Source of the DNA: Opeltia flavorubescens
Lineage: Eukaryota; Ascomycota; Lecanoromycetes; Teloschistales; Teloschistaceae
NCBI GenBank assembly: GCA_000442125.1
Contig: KE546965.1
Coordinates: forward strand, 1,798,001-1,862,000
Direction of reading: 5' to 3'
Length of the DNA stretch: 64,000 bases
The notes beneath the pieces are model-generated. The model saw only the letters and a program-made list of their open reading frames with translations, did no database searches and was not told the DNA's origin. Positions within the stretch are counted from its first letter, which is position 1, and each line of letters begins with the position of its first letter. Made by a program: the position numbers and the translations under genes. This document shows positions 55,873 to 64,000 of this stretch, piece after piece.

Positions 55873-56441
55873 CTATTTCGGTTTCAATGGTCCTTCCCCA
55901 GCGACCACTTTCCTCTCTACATCCTCCACGCTCTGGCTACTTGTGAGCACATGCCCTACCGTCGCCACAACGCTGCCCGCTGCCGCTCCTCCTACGATAG
56001 CTCGCCACGTCGAGAGGCCTGCTGTAACTCCTCCAGGTCGCCTCGTCATGATCCCTATGCCCACAGCCCCTAGTATCAAGCCTCCAAAACTCCAATCGTC
56101 CTCTCTATTTTGCGATTTTTTGCGAGTATTCGCCAGCTCCGGTCTTGCCATTCTACCTCTCCACGACCCCACATACGACCTACCATTGCGAAAGCTGTGA
56201 ATGCCGTGAAGCCAAGACTGCCGATGGCTGCTGAGGAAAGTAGTCGTGTGGTCCATGGTAGTGGTTTGAGGAGGCCCGGTCGACGAAGGATACCTGCGTA
56301 CGCGGAACGTGCGAATGGCGCGAGAAGGCCGAGTACTGCGCCGGTGGTGAAGCCACGGTGAAGGCAGTGGACTGTGAGAATGGTATAAGCAGAAGGCTGA
56401 TCTTCAGCATAGGGCGGGTGCGGGAATAATTGAGGTAGCAT
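55873..56441 (-). CDS. Small membrane protein, frame broken at a poly-T run
   Basis: The ATG at 56441 starts MLPQLFPHPPYAEDQPSAY, then several Gly/Ala-rich hydrophobic segments (TTGAVLGLLAPFA, SSAAIGSLGFTAFTAFAMVG), then WQDRSWRILA. The frame then diverges. The continuation EDDWSFGGLILGAVGIGIM...KVVAGEGPLKPK lies one frame over, ending at 55873. The change falls at or near a run of six T (56116-56121; six A in the coding sense). A seventh base would restore one continuous protein of about 190 residues. Alternatively, a GTAGAA...AGAGAG intron could join the frames but would remove the WQDRSW segment. Segment spacing suggests a Tim17-like or mitochondrial inner-membrane protein, but the family is not recognised with certainty. 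Could be a base-calling error or a true mutation. Confidence 0.6.
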
Positions 56442-57283
56442 CGTTACTGGAGGAGGTATTCTGCTTTCCTTTCTGCTTTGAGCGAATGAAGGTAGATGCG
56501 GACGTCGACAGCGGTAAATGTATCAAGTACACTATATTACGGATGATTCAAATGCTTAATAGGGACATTATGGGTCTTGTGTGATGCCCAATGGACCACA
56601 CAAGGACTGCGAGGAGGCATCAGAGCGAAGTTCGTGGATACCAGAGCACGCCGCGTGGTGGCTGGACATCCGCCAGCGGGAAGGCGCATTGGTAATCATA
56701 AACGGTAATCGGACCTTTTCGCTATAGCTGTCCAACATTTTGTAAAGTGATCCAGTATGGGGCCATGCCGTGCATTTTGTTGAAAAGATCAGCTCTTTTG
56801 TACTTCATTACCCTCACACAATGATGGGAAACTTCTGGCAGTGGGAAATCGTCAAGGTGACATCTGCCGAGGTCCAATGGAATGGCCCCCAAATCCAGGA
56901 CCTGCAGCTATGCATTACCGATCTCTGCTAGTTTGTAACAATACCTCCCCCTGGCTAACGGGCTTCATTGGTTATTTCGTTTGCTGGGGCGCTGCGGCTG
57001 AGCTGCTGAGAGGTTGGGAGTGGGATCAGTCATTTCTAGCATAGCAAGAAGAGTTTCTGCTGTAGCAGAACTTGTGAGCTATTGTATAACCATGCGGCGA
57101 CTGACTTACACCTTGAGTGCCAACTCAAGCAGGTCTTGATTGGTATCAATGAACGACTGTCTCTCTACGGCATTAGTGTAGCTGTAAGGTTTGACTCCTC
57201 TGGATTCCCATTTTCTTCGACTCTTTATACTCAACAGGCTCAGGATCGGTACTTCGAATTCATGTCACCTTGTCAATACGACC
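56442..57283. promoter_or_regulatory. Divergent intergenic region upstream of NACHT-ankyrin gene
   Basis: About 840 bp between the two start codons. The NACHT-ankyrin frame is open for 93 nt upstream of its ATG but starts only with TTG. No specific element recognised. Confidence 0.45.
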
Positions 57284-60200
57284 ATGTCTGCTCCCAGCAG
57301 GAACCAAGGTCCGATGGATCTCTATGTCCGGGAAAGCAAATCAGACACGCGTCCGCCCAAAGCCTCTGTACAAAAGTCAGGATATGTATCGAGTCTATGG
57401 GAAGTTGCTGCGAGCAGGTCCAAGAAAGCACTACCGCAGGAGATAGTCGATGCTGATCCATCCAACATACTGCTCAACGTTTGTGATGAAGCAAAAGCAC
57501 GCCAGGACGAGTCAGAACGGAAGCAATGGAAGGTCAAAAAGCCTGGAAAGAGCGGCGAAGAGGTGAAACTACGCGAGGTTTATGGAGTCATCGTTTCTTG
57601 TGCAGAAAAATTTCGTGATGTTGGAGATCTTGTCGTTCAAGCAGATCCAGTTCACACGGCCCTTCCGTGGTTGGTCATTCGAACATGTCTATCGGTCGGT
57701 ATCAATGAGCATGAGATGTACGGTATTATGATTCAAGGACTGGAAATGGTGTCCGGTCTTGTAACCCATTACGTTGTTATAGAGCAGATATTTGTCCTTG
57801 AGGAGTCCGATCATGCGACAGCTGTCAAAAACTCGCTACTGGCTCTGTACACGGCCGTCATGGACTTCCTGCTCGAAGCCCTCGGCTACTTTCCTCCCGT
57901 TCATCGCGAGGAAGACGAAAAGCATTGGTTTCGCCACAAGGCTGCTTCTGGCGCTGCTAAGGTTAAAAGAGCTTTTCACGTTTTAGACCCCACAGCACAA
58001 GCTACTACCCAAGGTCTCCTCAATACAATTTCAAAGGCGAAAGCGAACGTTGATGCTGATGCAAATCATGCCTATGCTAATAAAACCATGGACACCTTGG
58101 GGGAGTTTGGGCATGTTCAGGATCGAATACTAAGACAGCTCGAAAGTAATGGGCTGGACCAAGTAGAAAGGGATCGGCGCTTGAGCGCTATCCTATCGGA
58201 ATTCCATGATCCACTCTACTCAATGGACGATAAGGTTTCTAGTCTATACGACCAGATGGAGACGACACAGCGACGAGCTGAAGTTAGCCGTGTCCTGGAT
58301 TGGATTTCACCTGCAGCACAAGAAAGCAAGCGAGAAACTTACCACAAAAACCTCAGCAGCCCGAGCCATCGCCTCAAAAGTTCTGGCCGTTGGCTTTTGG
58401 AAGACCCAGAGTACTTGCGGTGGCAGGGTTCCAAGACCTCGTCCGTTGGCTGTCTAAGTGGGATTGAAGGCACAGGAAAGACTTTTCTTATTTCTATTAT
58501 TATTGACCACATGCGTAAACAAATTTCAGAGAATGGAAGTGCAGAACACTTGGCATTTTTCTATGCTTCAGCGCAGGAAGGCAGTTTCTGGGGCCATCCC
58601 GACGAAGTGATTCGAAGTATAATCCGCCAGCTTTCCGTGACGCAGACCGGAACGACACTTGAGTCCGCCACCAAGCAGAAGTACGACGAACTCACGTCAA
58701 CAAGCAGCGAGCCCGCACGACCGGTGATGTCAGAATGTATCGAGATTGGAGTTGCGCTCGCTAATGAATTCCCTATAACCATTATCCTTGACGGTCTTGA
58801 CGGCTTACATGCAAATAATTCGAATTTGCAGAGCTCGCGTAACGATTTGATCGAAAGTTTGAATGAAATTGTGAAAAGATCATCAAATCCTGTCAAGTTA
58901 TTTTTTTCTGCCTTTTCGGACGGACCAGCCGAAGCACGGCTACGAAGGGTCTTTTCTAACCCTTCCATGGATGATACGAACCCCCCAACGAATGAAAATT
59001 GGCAATTCATCGAGGTCAACGCAGCGAAGAATTCGGAAGATGTTGGTGACTATATTGAGAAGGAACTCGCCAGGAGAGCCGCCAGTGGTGATCTGCTTGA
59101 CGGAGAGGTGGATGAAGATCTCAAAGTAGCAATCAAGAGCCGTTTGCTCAAACGATCAAACGGGATGTTTCGATATGCCACAATGCAGCTTGATCGTCTT
59201 TGTGACGATAGGTTGGATAAGATCACGGTCCTCGAAGAGCTTGACAAACCGTTACCTGGAATAACGACCTTCTATGATAATAGCGTCGAGGAAATTAGGA
59301 ATGAGGGCATTGATCGAGTCCGTGTCACCGCCCAAAATACCCTGAGGTGGCTCCTGTGTATCCAGGAACCGCACCTGCCTCTCAGCGCTTTGCTTGAAGC
59401 TCTTTTGGTTGAAGGGGGCATAGACAAGCCCAAGGAAAGTAACATCCACAGCGCCTGCCGTAGGCTAGTCAAGACAGATCACTACAACGGAACCCTTGTT
59501 TTCACACATGACTCTGTCAGAGAGCATCTGATCAGCATACCGGAGTATAGTAAGACTGATTGCCATCTTGCAGCAGCAGAGCGCTGCTTACGGATGATGA
59601 TCACGGCTGCCTCGTCTGTCAGTCGGCTGTCTGCTACCCAAGTTCGTTTTTATTGGTACGCCAAACTCTATTGGTCTCTGCATTATCAGAACATCAATTT
59701 CGAGGACGTCTCGGATGAGAAAGTATTAGATGAAGAACGGCAAAAGGCTTTTAGCCGGGTAAAAGAGCTGGTCAGAAAATTCCTCATGCAAGGCCATAAA
59801 ACCTCACCAGCTTTCAACAAATGGATGGCACAAATCCCTGATTTTGTACGAGAGTTAGGGGAGGAGCATCCACTCTCCTCACAGCTCAAGTCACTGCAAG
59901 CATCACTTGAGGATCCTCTGCATGTCATATGTGTCTTTGGTCTGGCACCGATAATTGAAGCTCATTACAAGCACCTCGATTTCAATCAGCGTAATGTACA
60001 TGGACAAACGGCGCTATGCCTTGCGGTGGAAAACAACCAAAAAGCAACAGTTGAAGCTTTATTGATCCATGGTCGAGTCGATGTCAACGAGTTCAATGTC
60101 AAAGCCGTTCATCAGTTACAAGAGCAAAATTTCTCTCCAGTTGTCTGTTATGCCAGCGCTCTTCAAGCGGCAGCTGTTCGGGGTTCCAAACCCATTGTTG

Positions 60201-62644
60201 AAACACTTATCGACCATGGTGCTAGGGTTGGACTTGTAGCTGGCTACTACGGAAGCGCTCTCCAAGCCGCATGCTTCAACGGGCATGGAGATGTTGTTGA
60301 ATATCTGCTTACTGAAGGCAAGGCTGATCCTAACAGCCAAGGAGGCTACCACGGAAATGCCTTGCAAGCAGCCGCAGCGAGTGGGAATTTACAGATAGTC
60401 GAGCGCTTGCTTGAAGCTAATGCGTGTGAGATGGTGAGTGGTGGACATTATGGCTCGGTCATAATGGCTGCGATATGTGCTGGTAGCAAGGAAATCGTCG
60501 ATTGCCTGCTAGCCCATACGGTGGATCCTACGCTCCTCGTCAATATACAGAGCCCGACGTATGGGACACCGCTACAGAGAGCGGCCGTTATCGACAGGAT
60601 TGATATTGTGGACTTACTGATCGCGAATGAAGCTGACATCAACGCACTTGGTGATTCCAAAAAGGAGGGCGGGCCCAGTGATTCGACGAGCGCTCTTGCC
60701 ATTGCTGCGTGGGGCGGCCATAAAAAGATCGTCTCAATCCTGTGCGGTCTCGGCGCGGAGGCTGATATGTCCTACAAACGTAACGAACTGCACCTTCTAC
60801 ACCAAGCCGCAATGCATAACATGATAGATCTGATCAAATATTGTCTCGATGCGGGCTGTGACATCAACATGGTTACTGATAAGGGCCGTCGTTACCACGA
60901 CGCTCAGGGCAATATGACGCCTTTATCTTTTGCGAGTGCCGAAGGCAACCTTGAAGCCGTCCAGATACTGCTGCAAAATGGGGCTAAGATCAAATACCCC
61001 AAGGACAAGATACCCACCCTCCACCTGGCAGCCCGTCTGGGGCATCTAAGCGTCGTGGAAGCGCTTTTGAAAGAGCATAAAAATCGGCACATCCAGAACG
61101 CCCAACTCACGCTTGACTACATCAACAGAGGCACTGAGAGTCGAGGGAGCACCGCTTTGAAAGAAGCGGTCCATGCTGGATCCCCAGACATAGTCTCACT
61201 ATTGCTCGCAAGCGGAGCCACTTTCACTCCTGGTAAAGACGGCGTCGGACCACTGCACGTAGCGGCATGGGATGGCAAACCTCGAATTGTCAAGATCCTA
61301 GTCGGACATCTGGAAAGAGCAGCAAGCCCGGAGTTGTGCGCGCAGATTAACGCCCGGAACAGATGGGGGAAAACCCCGTTACTCGATGCAGCTCACCGGA
61401 ATCGTTTCAACGTCTGCAGATTCTTGCTAGAACATGGTGCAGACTACACGATTGCAGATAATGACTCCAACTCTATACTGCACTATGCAGCTTGGCGTGA
61501 TAACCACGAATCTGTGAAGTCAATACTGGATGCCATCCAAAATGGAGCGACTGAGACAAGAGCGAATCTTCTGGCTATGAAAAATAAGAATGGAAACACG
61601 GCTTTGCAGGAGGCGCTATATCGAAAAAATTCTCAAGTCGTGCAACTGCTAGTCGCAGGTGGAGCAAAGGTTACGCGCAGTCATCGTCGTGCATATCTCC
61701 TGCGCTTTGCTACTGAAACAGGAGTCGAAGTATTGGAACGACTCATCAAGGCCTTTGATGGTTATCCTGAAGAATTGAGAAAGTTCCTGAATCATCGCAA
61801 CTCCGCCGAGGGGTATTCCATCCTCCACGATGCGGCCGAACATGACCGCCTGGATATGGCAAAACTTGCACTTGAACATGGCGCCGACCCAACTACGATG
61901 GATGCCGAAGAGGGCCTTGACCCCTCCAAAGTGGACGTGAAGACCGCCCTTCACGTCGCGGTATGGAAAGGTCGTAGAGACATCGCTGATCTCCTGCTCT
62001 CCTACGCGAAAGAACAATGTGATAAGGAAAAACTCGCCCGCTTCATCAACCACAGAAACAGCGCTGGCAAAACCGCCCTCATTGATGCCGCCGAACGAGA
62101 TCGCCCGGAATTCATGAAGCTTCTCCTTGAGGAACCCTACAATGCAGACTGGTCCATAACCGACAACAGTGGCTTCAACGTTCTCCATTATTGCGCTTTC
62201 CGTGGCCACCGCACTTGCGTTGCTCTCCTCCTCCGCCATGCCTCTTCTGCTAGGGATGACAACAAGATTCGCTTCCAAGCGTTCCTCAACCAACAATCTA
62301 CCGATAACAAAATCCCACCCCTGCACGACGTTACTGCGAGAGGATTCAAGGACATTGCAATGCTGCTGCTGGATACTTATGGCGCGGAGTACGAAATCTA
62401 CGACGTTCATGGCGATTCTATACTCCATCGATCTGTGCAGGCGAATCAGGATGATGTTTTGTTGCGACCATATCTGGAGTGGATGATGGGGAAGAAGGGG
62501 GAAGGAGAGAGGGAGAAGGTGAAGAGGGTGGTGGGGAAGAAGAACTCGAGTATGGGTAGGACGGTGAGGGAGGCGCTTTTGGTGAGGGGGAAGAACGAGG
62601 CGGCGGAGATGGTGGGGAAAGTTGAGAAGGAGTTGGGGCTGTAA
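57284..62644 (+). CDS. NLR-like NACHT-ankyrin receptor, single exon
   Basis: 1786 residues in one uninterrupted exon from the ATG at 57284. Residues about 105-235 match the fungal NACHT_N domain (FRDVGDLVVQADPVHTALPW, MIQGLEMVSGLVTHYVV). The NTPase follows with Walker A GIEGTGKT at 392-399 and Walker B ITIILDGLDGL near 500. A winged-helix-like region runs from about 670 to 780 (NTLRWLLCIQEPHLPLSALLEALL, FTHDSVREHL). From about residue 895 to 1760 there are around twenty ankyrin repeats, many with standard TALHVA and LLL.HGA cores. The tail is Lys/Glu-rich. Such STAND proteins are fungal counterparts of NLR immune receptors, and relatives control heterokaryon incompatibility. The ligand, and any partner effector, are not visible. 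N-terminal effector domain is not a HET, HeLo or lipase domain. Confidence 0.92.
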   Translation: MSAPSRNQGPMDLYVRESKSDTRPPKASVQKSGYVSSLWEVAASRSKKALPQEIVDADPSNILLNVCDEAKARQDESERKQWKVKKPGKSGEEVKLREVYGVIVSCAEKFRDVGDLVVQADPVHTALPWLVIRTCLSVGINEHEMYGIMIQGLEMVSGLVTHYVVIEQIFVLEESDHATAVKNSLLALYTAVMDFLLEALGYFPPVHREEDEKHWFRHKAASGAAKVKRAFHVLDPTAQATTQGLLNTISKAKANVDADANHAYANKTMDTLGEFGHVQDRILRQLESNGLDQVERDRRLSAILSEFHDPLYSMDDKVSSLYDQMETTQRRAEVSRVLDWISPAAQESKRETYHKNLSSPSHRLKSSGRWLLEDPEYLRWQGSKTSSVGCLSGIEGTGKTFLISIIIDHMRKQISENGSAEHLAFFYASAQEGSFWGHPDEVIRSIIRQLSVTQTGTTLESATKQKYDELTSTSSEPARPVMSECIEIGVALANEFPITIILDGLDGLHANNSNLQSSRNDLIESLNEIVKRSSNPVKLFFSAFSDGPAEARLRRVFSNPSMDDTNPPTNENWQFIEVNAAKNSEDVGDYIEKELARRAASGDLLDGEVDEDLKVAIKSRLLKRSNGMFRYATMQLDRLCDDRLDKITVLEELDKPLPGITTFYDNSVEEIRNEGIDRVRVTAQNTLRWLLCIQEPHLPLSALLEALLVEGGIDKPKESNIHSACRRLVKTDHYNGTLVFTHDSVREHLISIPEYSKTDCHLAAAERCLRMMITAASSVSRLSATQVRFYWYAKLYWSLHYQNINFEDVSDEKVLDEERQKAFSRVKELVRKFLMQGHKTSPAFNKWMAQIPDFVRELGEEHPLSSQLKSLQASLEDPLHVICVFGLAPIIEAHYKHLDFNQRNVHGQTALCLAVENNQKATVEALLIHGRVDVNEFNVKAVHQLQEQNFSPVVCYASALQAAAVRGSKPIVETLIDHGARVGLVAGYYGSALQAACFNGHGDVVEYLLTEGKADPNSQGGYHGNALQAAAASGNLQIVERLLEANACEMVSGGHYGSVIMAAICAGSKEIVDCLLAHTVDPTLLVNIQSPTYGTPLQRAAVIDRIDIVDLLIANEADINALGDSKKEGGPSDSTSALAIAAWGGHKKIVSILCGLGAEADMSYKRNELHLLHQAAMHNMIDLIKYCLDAGCDINMVTDKGRRYHDAQGNMTPLSFASAEGNLEAVQILLQNGAKIKYPKDKIPTLHLAARLGHLSVVEALLKEHKNRHIQNAQLTLDYINRGTESRGSTALKEAVHAGSPDIVSLLLASGATFTPGKDGVGPLHVAAWDGKPRIVKILVGHLERAASPELCAQINARNRWGKTPLLDAAHRNRFNVCRFLLEHGADYTIADNDSNSILHYAAWRDNHESVKSILDAIQNGATETRANLLAMKNKNGNTALQEALYRKNSQVVQLLVAGGAKVTRSHRRAYLLRFATETGVEVLERLIKAFDGYPEELRKFLNHRNSAEGYSILHDAAEHDRLDMAKLALEHGADPTTMDAEEGLDPSKVDVKTALHVAVWKGRRDIADLLLSYAKEQCDKEKLARFINHRNSAGKTALIDAAERDRPEFMKLLLEEPYNADWSITDNSGFNVLHYCAFRGHRTCVALLLRHASSARDDNKIRFQAFLNQQSTDNKIPPLHDVTARGFKDIAMLLLDTYGAEYEIYDVHGDSILHRSVQANQDDVLLRPYLEWMMGKKGEGEREKVKRVVGKKNSSMGRTVREALLVRGKNEAAEMVGKVEKELGL

Positions 62645-63306
62645 GAGTCTTTGATGCAGGGGCTGAACGACGTATGGATATGTCGGTTCCTGAAATTGAA
62701 AGCTATACGAAGCACAAGCATGGATATGTATCGCGATCGACATTGAGATATTAGAACGAGATATGGAATGCATCGTTTTGCGAGTATGGACATGTAAACG
62801 TATATATGATGATCTAGCCTATTGGAACTATACTATCAGTATCATTTCTACTATTCGATTTTTTGTTCGGAGCAACACGGAGCCAAATGGAAAGACCCTC
62901 CCTGGCGTGATTTCTCAATAATTTGGAACATTCCAAAGACTTTTTTTGAGAAGTCGGGCGAAGATAGTCCAAGTTCTCTTATTTTGCAAATTCTATTTTT
63001 AAGTCTCTATGAAACATCGATTATAGTCCACAGAAGTATCGGAGGGGGGGGACATTGATAGTAAAAGAAGGGATGATTTAATGATTTTCGCCATCGTTGC
63101 GATGTGAATTGAGAAGACGATGATTAATCTCACCCGACTCCATGGGTATGACTACGACAACATGCATCTTGCATCTATATACAAGGCGACCTAAAGCCAA
63201 GCCATTGGGGAATCAGCCTCCCATGATTATCTCCATCCTATCCCTCAAAACTCCAATTCCGTACCCAAATCCTCAATGAGCACCTCCCTTGCACAGAAAA
63301 GAAATC
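62645..63306. other. Intergenic, convergent 3' ends
   Basis: About 660 bp between the NACHT-ankyrin stop and the CDF transporter stop. AT-rich with a short G run near 63045. No gene recognised. Confidence 0.5.
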
Positions 63307-64000
63307 CTACAACTCCTTTTTCAAAAAGTGCTCCGGCTTATGGCTCGTCTCGAAATCGATATGTACATACGCCCTCTCCACATCCGGTAAACTCTCAAGT
63401 TTCACCTGGAGATCCTCGGCCACGTCGTGTGTCGCTCGCAGAGTTTCGTCAGGCGCCATGACGATGTCGACTTCGACGATGATGCGGGGGCCGGAATGGT
63501 AGGCGCGGACGGTGTCGAGGGAGAGGATTTGTGGGGAGTGGGTCATCGCTGTTGATTTTCGGTAGGTTAGTTAATTAATCTAGGGGGGGTGGGAAACTGA
63601 AAGAACAAGGGAGGTATAGGGGAGAATGGGGGTAAAGAGAGAAACGTACAGATGTAAGTGATCCATTGCTGCAACTGCGTATCTGCCGTTACCCCAATGA
63701 GGAGCTGGAACTCTTTGTACGCCGTCCTGAGCCACAACGTTGATATCATGATTGATAGTAAGATTGCACCCATAGGGTCTATCCACCAGTAGAGATAGCT
63801 CCCACCGACGGAAGTGAGGATACCGACCCCATTGATGAACATGTCGTTTCGATGGTCCTCCCACAGAATATGTATTTGCGAATACACGTCCCTCAGTGCC
63901 CAGCAGTAACAGAATAGAACAAGCTTGGTGCAGAAAGCGACGCTGACGACGATAATGGCGGCCAAATGAAACGGCTTCGTCTTCAATGGCCCGCAGTTGT
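63307..64000 (-). CDS. Cation diffusion facilitator transporter, C-terminal part (5' end outside window)
   Basis: Exons 63650 to beyond 64000 and 63548-63307 are joined over a 101-nt GTACGT...AACAG intron, leaving about 197 visible residues. Membrane segments are HLAAIIVVSVAFCTKLVLFCYCW, the stretch after FINGVGILTSVGG, and PMGAILLSIMISTLWLR. Between the first two is HILWEDHRNDMFING, carrying the HxxxD metal-site signature of CDF helix V. After LIGVTADTQLQQW the cytoplasmic domain (RAYHSGPRIIVEVDIVMAP, HDVAEDLQVKLESLPDVERAYVHID) has the ferredoxin-like fold that dimerises these transporters. CDF proteins exchange Zn, Mn, Fe or Co for protons. Resemblance is to the Mn/Fe-type fungal group, but the metal cannot be fixed from this fragment. 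Confidence 0.9.

Noticed and set aside
61649-62773. Minus-strand open frame of 374 codons
   Set aside because: It lies antisense to the ankyrin repeats of the NACHT gene in a GC-skewed region, has no recognisable domain and starts downstream of the gene end. Shadow frame.
1-64000. Search for tRNA, rRNA, CRISPR, transposons, LTR elements and viral remnants
   Set aside because: No cloverleaf with A and B boxes, no terminal repeats, no transposase, reverse transcriptase, integrase or capsid-like reading frame was seen by eye. Small or highly decayed copies could be missed without a database search.

Overview
The window is nuclear DNA of a filamentous ascomycete (Pezizomycotina). Its genes carry short spliceosomal introns, mostly 46-120 nt, with GTRNGT donors, CTAAC/CTGAC-like branch sites and YAG acceptors. 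The protein families are typical of that group: nitrilase with a long acidic insert, NACHT/ankyrin proteins, a GH55 glucanase pair, a DUF6604 protein, a GT71 mannosyltransferase and a Zn2Cys6 protein. A leotiomycete-like source is possible but is only an impression. I annotate 22 protein-coding genes, two of them cut by the window edges. I found no RNA gene, CRISPR array, transposon, LTR element or viral fossil. Most genes need splicing, so exon coordinates were worked out by hand and checked for reading-frame phase.

Layout. 0-5 kb: end of an unknown coiled-coil gene, a nitrilase, a DUF4291 protein and a BTB/POZ protein. 6.8-17 kb (all minus): a 1.8-kilo-residue ankyrin protein with a nucleotidyltransferase-like N-terminus, a small secreted protein, and a 905-residue fungal protein with a BTB-like segment. 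19.5-34.4 kb: two secreted GH55 beta-1,3-glucanase paralogs (plus strand) flank fibrillarin, ribosomal protein uL22 and a long F-box gene. Fibrillarin and uL22 are divergent and share a 447-bp promoter region. 34.8-43.1 kb: ferric reductase and cytochrome P450 (divergent) and a DUF6604 protein. 44-49.6 kb: mid-protein zinc-cluster factor, LSM7 (divergent from it) and a GT71 alpha-mannosyltransferase. 50.8-62.6 kb: two large genes of immune/incompatibility type. One is a zinc finger, GTPase-like P-loop, RING-like and patatin phospholipase protein. The other is a single-exon NACHT-ankyrin receptor. A small membrane-protein gene with an apparent frameshift lies between them. The window ends inside a cation diffusion facilitator transporter.

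Functional reading. Fibrillarin, uL22 and LSM7 are housekeeping RNA/ribosome genes. The GH55 pair, GT71 enzyme and small secreted protein act at or outside the cell wall. The 50.8-62.6 kb block, with the ankyrin/NTase-like gene elsewhere in the window, is the accessory part and the best place to look for an undescribed system, perhaps a self/non-self or cell-death locus. That role is inference from domain content only.
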